Source: JBAYIE01 sp965279165 (lineage in GTDB: Bacteria > Bacteroidota > Bacteroidia > UKL13-3). Taken from it: DNA of 64,000 bases. Positions within the stretch are counted from its first letter, which is position 1. Every line of letters begins with the position of its first letter. Both the position numbers and the translations under genes were made by a program. Location: assembly GCA_965279165.1 (NCBI GenBank), contig OZ257140.1, positions 3,038,001 to 3,102,000 on the forward strand. Direction: 5' to 3'. This document shows positions 19,074 to 27,820 of the stretch, piece by piece. The notes under the pieces were generated by a model. That model did not search any database and was not told the origin of the DNA. It saw nothing but the letters and a program-made list of their open reading frames with translations.

Positions 19074-19609
19074 TTTTTAAATTTGGATTGGTTAAACGAA
19101 TCAGATTTTCCTTTGGCGATGGATAAGGTTTGCCATTGATTGGATTGAAATAATTTTGCCAAGAAAACTATCTGACCAACATGGTAACAATAATGTGCGA
19201 TTTGGCGGTTGATGGCTTCCATTACGGAATGATCTTCGTTTCTGATTTTTATAATTTTTCCCAGATCATTGGGTTGAAGAGGAGTAATTGAGTTGAACAA
19301 GCAATTCCATCCAGTTTCCCATTCTTTCATCAGAAATGTTTTGTTGTCGGATGGAAATAAAATAAATTCATTGTCGCGTTGTCGCCATACTTTCTCTCCA
19401 TCTTCTATTAAGAAATTGGTCCATCGGCTCTTCATATTTCCGCTCATATGTTTTACGATGATTGCTATGCTATTTGATTCGGCATCCGGTGTAAAAAAGA
19501 AACCTTTTTCATCCAATTGATCCATGGCTCTTTCTGCCAATAATTTGTATTGATTGAAAATATGAATGCAAGAGGCGATCCAATTGGTTTCTGTTCTCAT
19601 TTTGTTCAT
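19070..19609 (-). CDS. DinB-like (DUF1572-type) protein
   Basis: The 179-residue protein is all-helical, with the DinB/YfiT-like pattern: a first helix with ERAMDQLDEKGFFF, SIAIIVKHMSGNMKSRW with one metal-ligand-like His, and AINRQIAHYCYHVGQIVFL with the paired His typical of the fold. Members are often metal-binding thiol transferases of unclear substrate. It overlaps the following hydrolase gene (ATGA). The start could alternatively be the Met three codons later. Confidence 0.8.
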   Translation of the reverse strand: MNKMRTETNWIASCIHIFNQYKLLAERAMDQLDEKGFFFTPDAESNSIAIIVKHMSGNMKSRWTNFLIEDGEKVWRQRDNEFILFPSDNKTFLMKEWETGWNCLFNSITPLQPNDLGKIIKIRNEDHSVMEAINRQIAHYCYHVGQIVFLAKLFQSNQWQTLSIAKGKSDSFNQSKFKK

Positions 19610-19641
19610 CCTTAACCATTCAAATATACAAAGGTGTTAAC

Positions 19642-20415
19642 TTATTGGTGCAGGAATTCTAGTACGCAAGATGTAAATTCCTTTGGTTGATCGGCATGTA
19701 CCCAATGACCTGCATTGCTTATGGTAACCAAATCAGATTGCGGAAAAAGTTGTTTTATACCCGGTAAATCTTCTTCTTTCACATAAAGCGATTGCCCGCC
19801 ACGAACAAACATCGTTGGTATATCAACCGATTGATGGTTGCTAATTGCAGCAATTGCTTGTTCGTATTCCCGATGCAATAAATCAATATTAAATTTCCAT
19901 TGAAAACCGGATTCGGTGCGATCCAGACTTTTTAAGATAAATTGTCGGGTACCAAAATCACCTAAATAAGGAAGCATAGCGGTTTCGGCTTCTTTTCGAG
20001 AAGTTATTTGCCCAAGTTTAACATGGAAGATGGCTTCAAAAACAGCATCGTGTGCCCCATGTTGATATGCTTTTGGAGCAATATCAACTACAATAAGTTT
20101 GTTGATTTTATCCGGATACTGTAAGGCAAATTGCATGGCTACTTTACCACCCATGGAATGTCCCAGAAGGTTTATTTTTCGTAAATCATGTTGATCCGTA
20201 AAATGCAAAATGTCATCTGCCATTAGCGTAATACTATGCGATTGGGTATGTGGTGATTTTCCATGGTTCCGGAGGTCGATGGCATAAACGGTAAATCCGT
20301 TTTTCGACCATTCGGTTGCGAGCGAATGCCAGTTATCCAACGATCCTAAAAATCCATGAAGGATTAAAATGGGTTCACCGGATTCTCCATATTTTTTAAA
20401 GTTTAAGGTAAGCAT
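19642..20415 (-). CDS. Alpha/beta hydrolase (YbfF-type esterase)
   Basis: The 257-residue hydrolase has LILHGFLGSLDNW (oxyanion hole), DLRNHGKSPHTQSHS, a nucleophile elbow LLGHSMGGKVAMQFAL and a C-terminal His in ISNAGHWVHADQP. These are the blocks of the YbfF-like acyl-CoA esterase subfamily. It is encoded 5 nt after the DUF4249 gene on the same strand and may share its transcript. The physiological substrate is unknown. Confidence 0.85.
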   Translation of the reverse strand: MLTLNFKKYGESGEPILILHGFLGSLDNWHSLATEWSKNGFTVYAIDLRNHGKSPHTQSHSITLMADDILHFTDQHDLRKINLLGHSMGGKVAMQFALQYPDKINKLIVVDIAPKAYQHGAHDAVFEAIFHVKLGQITSRKEAETAMLPYLGDFGTRQFILKSLDRTESGFQWKFNIDLLHREYEQAIAAISNHQSVDIPTMFVRGGQSLYVKEEDLPGIKQLFPQSDLVTISNAGHWVHADQPKEFTSCVLEFLHQ

Positions 20416-20420
20416 ATTTG

Positions 20421-21296
20421 CTACTTTAATATGATGCGTCGGAAGCTTACGCCATAACCGGTAAAAGATCCGATAGCTCCGCTCACATTTGATTTTACTT
20501 GTACAGGGGTTGAAAAAGGTCCTCCATTATTTGCTGCATTTCCAAAGGATTCCCAGAACAAAAATTCTGTTCTTCCAACCGATGTAAAATACAAGTTTAA
20601 GGTATCATTGTATTTTAAAGGACTGAAAAAAGAGTATGGTCGTTTCCCGTTATTTAAAACGGCATCATCAAACAAGCGGGAGAAATCAGCGGTACCCCAA
20701 CCAATTAAAAAAGGGTTGTAGTTTTTATAACGGAATAACCGGTAATTGTTTTGTTCCGGACCATCGGTAAATTCAAATGTTACAAACATATTTGTATCTC
20801 CTCGTTCTTGGTCGATTTCCTGTCGGTAGAATACCGTATCTATTTCCACAACTTTTGGAATACTTGTTCTACCGGTAACTCTTTCACCATCCACTTCAAT
20901 TTCGAGTAAATAGGGAACTCCAACAACCGGTGCAAAAGTTGGATTGAAATAAATTCCGTTGAAACCTCTCAGAAATTCACTTACTCCGGGAATGGTCGAA
21001 ATATCCGTTAAAAGAATCCGGTCGGCGGTATTAAAAATGGTATCATTTCCTGTGACGGTTCCCGGTGTAATATTTACAACGGCATTTGCAACTCCATATA
21101 AGGATAAATCAGGATTGAAATAATCGAGTGTACGTGTGATAAAGACATAGTTCAGGTTAGGGAAAAGTTGGTTAATACTGGCTTCTACTACCAAAGTTTT
21201 GTTTCCGGCCGGAAGGTCAACGGTAATTTCTTTTTCACAACCAAGGAACAACATTCCTGTTATTAAAAATATAATATGTGTTTTGATATGCTTCAT
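20421..21296 (-). CDS. DUF4249 surface lipoprotein
   Basis: This 291-residue lipoprotein has the signal IIFLITGMLFLGCEKEI (lipobox Cys near residue 20). The DUF4249 pattern is present: VDLPAGNKTLVVEASIN, then PYLLEIEVDGERVTG, and SIPKVVEIDTVFY. DUF4249 lipoproteins are routinely encoded right behind a carboxypeptidase-regulatory-domain TonB receptor, as here, where its ATG shares one base with the receptor stop (TAATG). A role as an outer-leaflet partner of that receptor is inferred. The substrate is unknown. Confidence 0.85.
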   Translation of the reverse strand: MKHIKTHIIFLITGMLFLGCEKEITVDLPAGNKTLVVEASINQLFPNLNYVFITRTLDYFNPDLSLYGVANAVVNITPGTVTGNDTIFNTADRILLTDISTIPGVSEFLRGFNGIYFNPTFAPVVGVPYLLEIEVDGERVTGRTSIPKVVEIDTVFYRQEIDQERGDTNMFVTFEFTDGPEQNNYRLFRYKNYNPFLIGWGTADFSRLFDDAVLNNGKRPYSFFSPLKYNDTLNLYFTSVGRTEFLFWESFGNAANNGGPFSTPVQVKSNVSGAIGSFTGYGVSFRRIILK

Positions 21297-23686
21297 TAAA
21301 ATTTAAAATTCCATGCAACGGATGGTAAAATAGGGAATAAATAAACCATATATGCTTTCACGGTAAAGGTAGCATAGTCGGGCAAAAAGTAAATAAAATA
21401 AGGATTAGCACGGTTGTATACATTGTAAACAGAAAAATTCCAGGATGACTCGAATCGTTCGGTTTGGAATTGCAGATAAGTAAATGAAAGATCCATTCGG
21501 TGGTAATCCGGCAAACGGTAATCGTTTATTTTGTCATAAACATCTATGAAAGTAATTTTAATTTCGTCCTGCAAAAGATCATATCCGGGTTGATAGGAAT
21601 ATCTCGATGTAGGCAGTGTAGCTGCGTTTCCGGTGCCATAAACAAACACAACGGTACCACTCCAGGTTTTGTTAATTTTATAACTTAAAACCAAACTCAT
21701 GTCATGGGTTCTGTCGTACCGATAAAAGAAAGCATTGCCTTGATTCAAGGCATCAAATTGTCGGGTAGTTTTACTCCAGGTATAACCAAACCATCCATTT
21801 AATCTTCCGAATTTTCTTTTTGCAAAAAACTCAACACCATAGGATAGTCCTTCTCCAAAAATCATTTCATTTTCAAGGTTCTGGTTGAAAAACAAATTAG
21901 CCCCGGGTTTAAATTCGATCTGGTTAAGCATGGGTTTGTAATATGCTTCCACAGAAGTTTCATACTCGTTGTCTTTAAAATTTTTATAAACGCCTAACAC
22001 GTACTGATAGGCAACTTGCGGCTTAACTTTAACAGAACTAGGAACCCACAAATCGGCCGGAAACTGGGCTCCACTGGTAGTTGCAAGATGCAGGAATTGA
22101 TAGGTACGGGTGAAAGAAGCTTTAATAGAAGTACTTGAATTTAGAATAGCCGTAGCAGATAAACGTGGTTCAAGACCGGGATAACTAACAATTATTTCTC
22201 CATCCGAATACACTTTTCCGGTTCCAACTTGTATATCCTGATCGTCGAAAATAATTTCGGTATAAGGTCCGGTTTGTTGGAATAAAACCCCTCTTAACCC
22301 TGCATTAATGATAAATCGGGAACCAAGTTTAAATTCATCCGAAACATATACAGCCGACTCATGTGCATATTGTTTGTTAATTTCTTCGTTGATTGAAATG
22401 GTACCAACTTGTCCGCTGGCAATACCCGGTTTAAAGGTATGGTAGATGTATTGCCAACCAAATTTAATGGTTTGTTTGGAGGCAGGTAATTGTAAGGTTA
22501 AGTCTTGTTTGATGGTCCAATCTTGTAATCCCGACGATAACTTGAATCCATTGGTACCAAAACTAAACTCATTATTCAAATCGTATCTGTTGTATATGAT
22601 GGCAAGATTTGATGTAAAATTTGTATTAAAAGCATGGAACCATCTTCCGGTTAACATGGCATTTCCCCATCCGGTAGAAAAGGTTACATCTTTGTTTCTT
22701 GGACTTTTGAAATTAAATATATCCCTTCCAAAATAACCGGAGACAAAAAACTTGTCCTTGGTGCCCAAGTAATAATGAACCTTCATGTTTAAGTCGTAGA
22801 AGTAGTAACCGTTTGCTTTTTGTTCTTCTGTTAAAAAAGGCCTTACCAGTTGGTCAATATAAGTTCTGCGACCCGAAATCATGAATCCGCTTTTCTTCTT
22901 TTTTATTGGACCTTCCAGTTGCAAACGCGAGGCAATTAATCCGATTCCTCCACTGAATACATATTTTTCATCATTCCCTTCGCGCATGCCAACATTGATA
23001 ACGGAGGATAATCTTCCTCCATATTGTGCAGGCATTCCACCTTTGATGATATCAACCGTACGGACCGCATCGGTATTGAATACAGAAAGAAATCCCAACA
23101 AATGAGAAGGGTTGTAAATCACCGCTTCGTCCATCAAAATGAGGTTTTGGTCAGGTCCACCACCACGCACATAAAAGCCGGTACTTCCTTCGCCACCGCT
23201 TTTAATCCCGGGCAATAGCGTGATGGATTTTAAAACATCCGGTTCGCCAAAAATAACCGGCAAACTTTTAATCTTTTCACCACTTAGTTCAATCCGGCTC
23301 ATTTCCGTACTTACTACATTTTTGTTTGTTTTTTCGCCGGTGATAAGTACTTCTTGTTTTTCGATTCCAATAGGTTTGAGTTTAATATCCAGTTTGGTGT
23401 CTTTCTTGATATCTGTTTTTTGCGAAAAAGGTTCAAACCCAAGGTAGGTAATGGTGATGGTGTATTGACCTTCTTTTACTTCCTTTTTAAAATAGCCATT
23501 TTCATCAGAAACTACGCCTGTTTTAAGCTCTTTGATATATACGGTAGCGCCTAGCAAAGGTTCTTTGTCGACACTGTTGGTTATGGTTCCGGAAATGGTA
23601 AAAGTTGCTTTTTGTGCAATTGCAGATAGCCCAATTAATACCAAATTTATTACCAAGAGAAAACGTAAATGCACCGTTATTTTCAT
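21296..23686 (-). CDS. TonB-dependent receptor with carboxypeptidase-like regulatory domain
   Basis: The 796-residue outer-membrane protein has a signal peptide (LLVINLVLIGLSAIAQ), a CarboxypepD_reg-like domain at about residues 28-115 (ISGTITNSVDKEPLLGATVY, YLGFEPFSQ), a plug (PVIFGEPDVLKSITLLPG, GFYVRGGGPDQNLILMDE) and a beta-barrel ending FPILPSVAWNFKF. Unlike SusC proteins, it pairs with DUF4249 rather than SusD. No riboswitch or Fur-like box was recognised upstream, so the ligand stays open; nutrient or metal uptake are both possible. Confidence 0.88.
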   Translation of the reverse strand: MKITVHLRFLLVINLVLIGLSAIAQKATFTISGTITNSVDKEPLLGATVYIKELKTGVVSDENGYFKKEVKEGQYTITITYLGFEPFSQKTDIKKDTKLDIKLKPIGIEKQEVLITGEKTNKNVVSTEMSRIELSGEKIKSLPVIFGEPDVLKSITLLPGIKSGGEGSTGFYVRGGGPDQNLILMDEAVIYNPSHLLGFLSVFNTDAVRTVDIIKGGMPAQYGGRLSSVINVGMREGNDEKYVFSGGIGLIASRLQLEGPIKKKKSGFMISGRRTYIDQLVRPFLTEEQKANGYYFYDLNMKVHYYLGTKDKFFVSGYFGRDIFNFKSPRNKDVTFSTGWGNAMLTGRWFHAFNTNFTSNLAIIYNRYDLNNEFSFGTNGFKLSSGLQDWTIKQDLTLQLPASKQTIKFGWQYIYHTFKPGIASGQVGTISINEEINKQYAHESAVYVSDEFKLGSRFIINAGLRGVLFQQTGPYTEIIFDDQDIQVGTGKVYSDGEIIVSYPGLEPRLSATAILNSSTSIKASFTRTYQFLHLATTSGAQFPADLWVPSSVKVKPQVAYQYVLGVYKNFKDNEYETSVEAYYKPMLNQIEFKPGANLFFNQNLENEMIFGEGLSYGVEFFAKRKFGRLNGWFGYTWSKTTRQFDALNQGNAFFYRYDRTHDMSLVLSYKINKTWSGTVVFVYGTGNAATLPTSRYSYQPGYDLLQDEIKITFIDVYDKINDYRLPDYHRMDLSFTYLQFQTERFESSWNFSVYNVYNRANPYFIYFLPDYATFTVKAYMVYLFPILPSVAWNFKF

Positions 23687-23783
23687 GAACCTTGTTTTAC
23701 TAAACGCAGAATGTCTGATCGTATTTCATCTTGAAACGATTCAAGTTAAGTTGAAACAAACCAATTCGGGTCACTAGGTATAC

Positions 23784-24341
23784 TTATTTTCTTGGATTCC
23801 ATGTAATTTCATCTGCTCCGGCATCGAGAATGATTTTTCTAGAAAGGATAAACAAATAATCGCTTAAACGGTTTAAATAAATTAAAACCAACTCAGGGAC
23901 TTCCGATTCAGATGCCAGATGAACCACCAATCTTTCAGCTCGTCTGCAGATACATCGAGCAATATGGCAATAGGAAGCGGTAACATGTCCGCCGGGAAGA
24001 ACAAAGTTTTTCAAAGGTGGAAGCAAGGCATCCATTTTGTCAATTTCGTTTTCTAGTACCACAATATCTTTATGATGGAGATCCGGTATTTTCATTTTGT
24101 GGCTATTAGGCTCACTCGCAAGTACGGATCCTATGGTAAATAATCGGTCCTGTATTTCGAACAGAATATTGCAGTAATCCGTTTCGGCAGGAGAGGAGTC
24201 AATGATTAAACCGATATAAGAATTTAATTCATCTATTGTTCCATAGCTTTCAATGCGCAGGTGAAATTTCGGTACCCGATTTCCTCCTATTAATGAGGTT
24301 TCTCCCTTATCTCCTGTTTTGGTATAAATTTTAAATGTCAT
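23784..24341 (-). CDS. ATP:cob(I)alamin adenosyltransferase, PduO type
   Basis: The 185-residue enzyme transfers the adenosyl group of ATP to cob(I)alamin to make coenzyme B12. PduO-type markers are visible: the N-terminal KIYTKTGDKGETSLIGGNRV with the ATP-binding TGD-G-T pattern, DELNSYIGL, and the later FVLPGGHVTASYCHIARCIC with RRAERLVV. The length is normal. It is 4 nt from the flavoprotein gene upstream. With the B12-regulated receptor operon in the same window, it indicates that imported cobamides are converted to the adenosyl form. Confidence 0.93.
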   Translation of the reverse strand: MTFKIYTKTGDKGETSLIGGNRVPKFHLRIESYGTIDELNSYIGLIIDSSPAETDYCNILFEIQDRLFTIGSVLASEPNSHKMKIPDLHHKDIVVLENEIDKMDALLPPLKNFVLPGGHVTASYCHIARCICRRAERLVVHLASESEVPELVLIYLNRLSDYLFILSRKIILDAGADEITWNPRK

Positions 24342-24345
24342 AGTT

Positions 24346-25494
24346 TTAATAGAATAATTTGGGAATTCTTTTTTTTACAAATGGTATATTTCCAATACGA
24401 ATCAGCATGTTGATTAATCTTACCCTGTTACCCAGAATCTGCTGTAACCAATAGTGACTTTTAAATGCACCCCACATTTTTTTATAAACCCTGTTGTCAT
24501 ATTGTAAAAGTTCTTCTGATGTGAAATTGTTTTTTAGAAAACAATTCATGGCGGTTTCAGCAGCAAATTTACCACTTTCCATTGCTGTTTCAATACCCTC
24601 GCCACTAAAAGGATCAATAAGGGAGGCTGCATCGCCACAAAGCATAAATCCGGCACCTGAAATCGGATACTTTCGTGATCCAAGAGGTAATCCAAATCCT
24701 TTGGTAGTTTCAAGCGCTTCCGCATTTTTAAAACGTGCGCTAACTTCCGGTATTTGATGAACAATGGCATCCATCGAAGCTTTAAGGTCAATTTTTTTGT
24801 CGGCTATGGTTTTACTTAACATCCCAAAACCAATATTAGCTTCGTTGTTGGATAACGGAAATATCCAGAAATAACCGGGTAGGTAATCTTTCAGGAAGTA
24901 AACCTCCAATGCGTTTGGATCTAATCCGGCAACATTTCGATAATATTGACGCACAGCACCCGAATAGTGGTTACGGTCGACTTTAAAACCTGCTAGTTTT
25001 TTTGCAACCATGGATTGGGCGCCATCACAACCAAGTATCAATCGTGCGGTTAATGTTTGGCCACCTTCCAAAATTACAGTAACTAGATCCTTGTCATAAG
25101 AAATATCTTTTATGGCATGGCCATGTATAAAAGTTGCGTCGTTATTGGATTTGGCTTTATTGTACAACCAATTGTCAAAATCTAACCGGCGTATGCAATG
25201 TCCAACTTTTGCGAAACCAATTTCCAGCGATTTAAATTCCGGACTATACAATTTCGCTTTGGTGATATTGGTTTTGGGTGCAAAATCCAATAAATCAGTT
25301 TCGAGAGTAGGGTCAATCTGCCTGAGTATTCTTTTGGCAATGGAACTTACCGCATCACCACAAATTTTATCCCTGGGGAAATTTTCTTTGTCGATTACCG
25401 CTATTTTTAGACCGCTTTTCATTAATGCCAACGTTGCCGTTGCGCCGGCAGGACCTGCTCCGGCTATGATGATGTCGAAATTGTTGATTTCCAT
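24346..25494 (-). CDS. Geranylgeranyl reductase family FAD-dependent oxidoreductase
   Basis: The 382-residue flavoprotein has an N-terminal FAD motif, FDIIIAGAGPAGATATLAL, the substrate-side CGDAVSSIAKRIL block, and the second FAD motif GDAASLIDPFSGEGI at about residues 285-300. These define the geranylgeranyl reductase/p-hydroxybenzoate hydroxylase-like group that reduces isoprenoid chains or acts on other lipids. The exact substrate is unknown. It is transcribed with the cobalamin adenosyltransferase (4-nt gap), probably without a functional link. Confidence 0.85.
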   Translation of the reverse strand: MEINNFDIIIAGAGPAGATATLALMKSGLKIAVIDKENFPRDKICGDAVSSIAKRILRQIDPTLETDLLDFAPKTNITKAKLYSPEFKSLEIGFAKVGHCIRRLDFDNWLYNKAKSNNDATFIHGHAIKDISYDKDLVTVILEGGQTLTARLILGCDGAQSMVAKKLAGFKVDRNHYSGAVRQYYRNVAGLDPNALEVYFLKDYLPGYFWIFPLSNNEANIGFGMLSKTIADKKIDLKASMDAIVHQIPEVSARFKNAEALETTKGFGLPLGSRKYPISGAGFMLCGDAASLIDPFSGEGIETAMESGKFAAETAMNCFLKNNFTSEELLQYDNRVYKKMWGAFKSHYWLQQILGNRVRLINMLIRIGNIPFVKKRIPKLFY

Positions 25495-25510
25495 GTATAT
25501 TCCTATATAA

Positions 25511-25530
25511 GGACAAGTCGCGACTTGTCC
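25511..25530. repeat. 20-bp palindrome with GTCGCGAC core
   Basis: GGACAAGTCGCGACTTGTCC is a perfect 20-bp palindrome in the short gap between the flavoprotein start and the serine hydrolase start. It is followed by a second TGTCCCTAC word. The core and flanking words are shared with the repeats at 14184 and 35614, so it is a member of the same REP-like family. Confidence 0.85.
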
Positions 25531-25579
25531 CTACGATGTGTCCCTACAAAGTAATAATAACAATTGGTATATTTACAAT

Positions 25580-26893
25580 ATGATAAAACGCTTTCTGGTA
25601 TTGTTTTTTTGTTTGTATCATTTGTCTGTTAATGGTCAGTATTATTTTCCGCCATTAACAGGTTCAACATGGGATACCATTGGTCCTGCGCAACTTGGTT
25701 GGTGTGAAGATGAAATCGCGCCATTATATCAATTGCTCGAAGACAACCATACAAAAGGCTTTATTATTTTGAAGGATGGGAAAATTGCTCTTGAAAAGTA
25801 TTTCGGAACGTTTACCAAAGATTCGATTTGGTACTGGGCATCAGCAGGAAAAACAATTACTTCATTTTTAGTGGGAATTGCAAAACAAGATGGATTGCTG
25901 CAACTAACAGATTCTTCCTCTAAATTTTTGGGAAAAGGTTGGACGACATGCAGTGCGGAACAAGAAGGGAAAATTACCATTGAACATCAATTATCCATGA
26001 CTACGGGTTTGAATTACCAGGTGTTTGATATGAATTGTAAAACACCCGGATGTTTAATGTATAAAGCTGATGCAGGTACACAATGGTATTACCATAATGC
26101 GCCGTATTTGTTGTTGCAGGATGTGCTGGAAAGTGCAAGTGGGATGACCTATCAACAATATACCAATTCAAAATTATCCGCTACCACCGGAATTTATGGC
26201 TTATGGTACGATGGTGTGTTTTATTCCAAACCTAGAAATATGGCAAGATTTGGTTCGCTGATTTTAAATCGTGGGAAATGGGGTAGTACTGCCATCTTAC
26301 AGGATTCTATGTATTTCAACCAAATGATTAATACTTCGCAAAACCTAAATGAATCATATGGTTATTTGTGGTGGTTAAATGGTAAAAGTAGTTTCCGTTT
26401 ACCCGGAACAACATTTACTTTTCAAGGAAGCATCATACCACAAGCGCCTGCTGATTTGGTTTGCGGCTTGGGTAAGAACGACCAAAAATTATATGTATGG
26501 CCATCGCAAAATATGGTTATTATTAGAATGGGAAATGCCGCTGATTCATCAACGGATGTGCCCATTGTTTTTGATACTTTGTTATGGAATAGTTTGAATA
26601 AGCTGTTTTGTAATATTCAAACCGGAAGTGCAGCTTTAGATTTTTCTAATAAAATAGTTGTTTATCCCAATCCTACTTCAAGTTTATTGAAGATTAATTT
26701 ACCTAGAGGTGAAAAAATGAAAGAAATTCGATTAATTGATGGTCAAGGGAAGCAAATTGAATTAATTAAAGAACAAATTGATATTGAAACCTTACAAATT
26801 AGGTTTAAGGGTATTGTTCCAGGGTTGTATTTTTTACATATTCAATTAGAGAACGGGAAGATTATCAATAGAAAAATAGAATGGATTGATTAA
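25580..26893 (+). CDS. Class C beta-lactamase-like serine hydrolase with T9SS sorting domain
   Basis: The 437-residue protein starts at the ATG at 25580 with a signal peptide (FLVLFFCLYHLSVNG, then Q). The serine beta-lactamase/penicillin-binding fold is shown by WASAGKTITSF (S-x-x-K, Ser88 and Lys91) and by WYYHNAPYLLLQDVLE (Y-x-N). The last 80 residues are a sorting domain starting VVYPNPTSSLLKI. It is therefore a secreted or surface esterase or peptidase rather than a classical antibiotic resistance enzyme. The frame continues to 25538, but the upstream part lies in repeat DNA. Confidence 0.85.
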   Translation: MIKRFLVLFFCLYHLSVNGQYYFPPLTGSTWDTIGPAQLGWCEDEIAPLYQLLEDNHTKGFIILKDGKIALEKYFGTFTKDSIWYWASAGKTITSFLVGIAKQDGLLQLTDSSSKFLGKGWTTCSAEQEGKITIEHQLSMTTGLNYQVFDMNCKTPGCLMYKADAGTQWYYHNAPYLLLQDVLESASGMTYQQYTNSKLSATTGIYGLWYDGVFYSKPRNMARFGSLILNRGKWGSTAILQDSMYFNQMINTSQNLNESYGYLWWLNGKSSFRLPGTTFTFQGSIIPQAPADLVCGLGKNDQKLYVWPSQNMVIIRMGNAADSSTDVPIVFDTLLWNSLNKLFCNIQTGSAALDFSNKIVVYPNPTSSLLKINLPRGEKMKEIRLIDGQGKQIELIKEQIDIETLQIRFKGIVPGLYFLHIQLENGKIINRKIEWID

Positions 26894-26957
26894 GGGTGAT
26901 TTTTGCCAATAAAATTAAACAAATAATTCATAGGTCAAGAAGTAAAATGAGACAAAA

Positions 26958-27110
26958 TTAATAAGGTTTAATTTTAACTATTTTTTTGTCTTGTAATATC
27001 ACCAGCTCGCTGTTTTTACTTTTTTTAAATTCGATAAGCTTTTTATAAACCAACTCAAGCCCTAATAAGATTTTATTTCTCTCTTCTATTTGTTTTTCAG
27101 CATTTGTCAT
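26958..27110 (-). CDS. 50-residue partner of the zeta-toxin-like ATPase
   Basis: A short frame starts at the ATG at 27110, overlaps the 3' end of the ATPase gene by 14 nt in another frame, and encodes 50 residues beginning MTNAEKQIEERN. It contains the charged block YKKLIEFKKSKNSELVILQ and ends KIVKIKPY. The composition (Lys/Glu-rich helix, then a short beta segment) and the tight overlap argue that it is real and coupled to the ATPase. I recall similar small proteins next to such ATPases in other Bacteroidota, but cannot verify that here. It may be an antitoxin or a regulatory partner. Confidence 0.6.
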   Translation of the reverse strand: MTNAEKQIEERNKILLGLELVYKKLIEFKKSKNSELVILQDKKIVKIKPY

Positions 27111-27681
27111 ATTGATTTTTTAATTGGTTAAATTTTTCTTTTTTAATGATGTTTAATATACCATTCAATTGTTTTTCAGCAATCAGATCATGATGACCTT
27201 CTGAATTATCAAAGATAAATGCGCCATCAACTATTGGTAAATATATGTCAAAAAGATTTAATACTCCTCTATAATAGCGCCTCTCTATAATTGTATTATC
27301 AATATTATGACCACCTTCTGACACCCTTGTTCTTACTCTTTCTTTTGCCAATTCAACCGTTTGAAGCCAAAAGAAGATTAATTTAACTTTATAACCATTT
27401 GATTTTGCAGTCAATATTTTATTTCGATAACTTTTGGTAGTTAGTGTTGTTTCAAATGCAAAATTTATCCTTGTTTCAAGCAATTCATTTATTCTGTTTA
27501 TCATTATTCTACCTGCTTCAAAAGAAACTGTTTCAGGTTGAAATGGGGAAAGTCCTTTCGCAATTTCATCCGCATTTACAAATTCCTTACAATCTAATAT
27601 TTCAGGTAAAATAGTAAATGAGGCAGTTGTTTTTCCTGCACCATTACAGCCTGCTATGATATAAAGTGTTTGGTTTTTCAA
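27097..27681 (-). CDS. Zeta-toxin-like P-loop ATPase/kinase
   Basis: The 194-residue protein opens with LYIIAGCNGAGKTTAS (Walker A, residues 11-18), then FVNADEIAKGLSPF, an arginine-rich segment ERVRTRVSEGGH and YRGVLNLFDIYLP. These are the features of the AAA/zeta-toxin group that phosphorylates UDP-sugars or other small molecules. The start codon is TTG at 27681, with no nearby ATG upstream in frame. A downstream 50-residue gene overlaps it. Classical epsilon antitoxin is not visible upstream, so the toxin label is by homology of fold only. Confidence 0.75.
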   Translation of the reverse strand: MKNQTLYIIAGCNGAGKTTASFTILPEILDCKEFVNADEIAKGLSPFQPETVSFEAGRIMINRINELLETRINFAFETTLTTKSYRNKILTAKSNGYKVKLIFFWLQTVELAKERVRTRVSEGGHNIDNTIIERRYYRGVLNLFDIYLPIVDGAFIFDNSEGHHDLIAEKQLNGILNIIKKEKFNQLKNQYDKC

Positions 27682-27820
27682 AGTTACAAATTTACATTTT
27701 ATTTTCAGTCTTAGTAATTCGGTTTATGGTTTGTAATAGTAAAATAAGCCTTGCTTTAAAGAAATATTAATTGATCTTGAAAATTTTACCTGTTACTAAT
27801 TGAATTATTATATTTGACTG

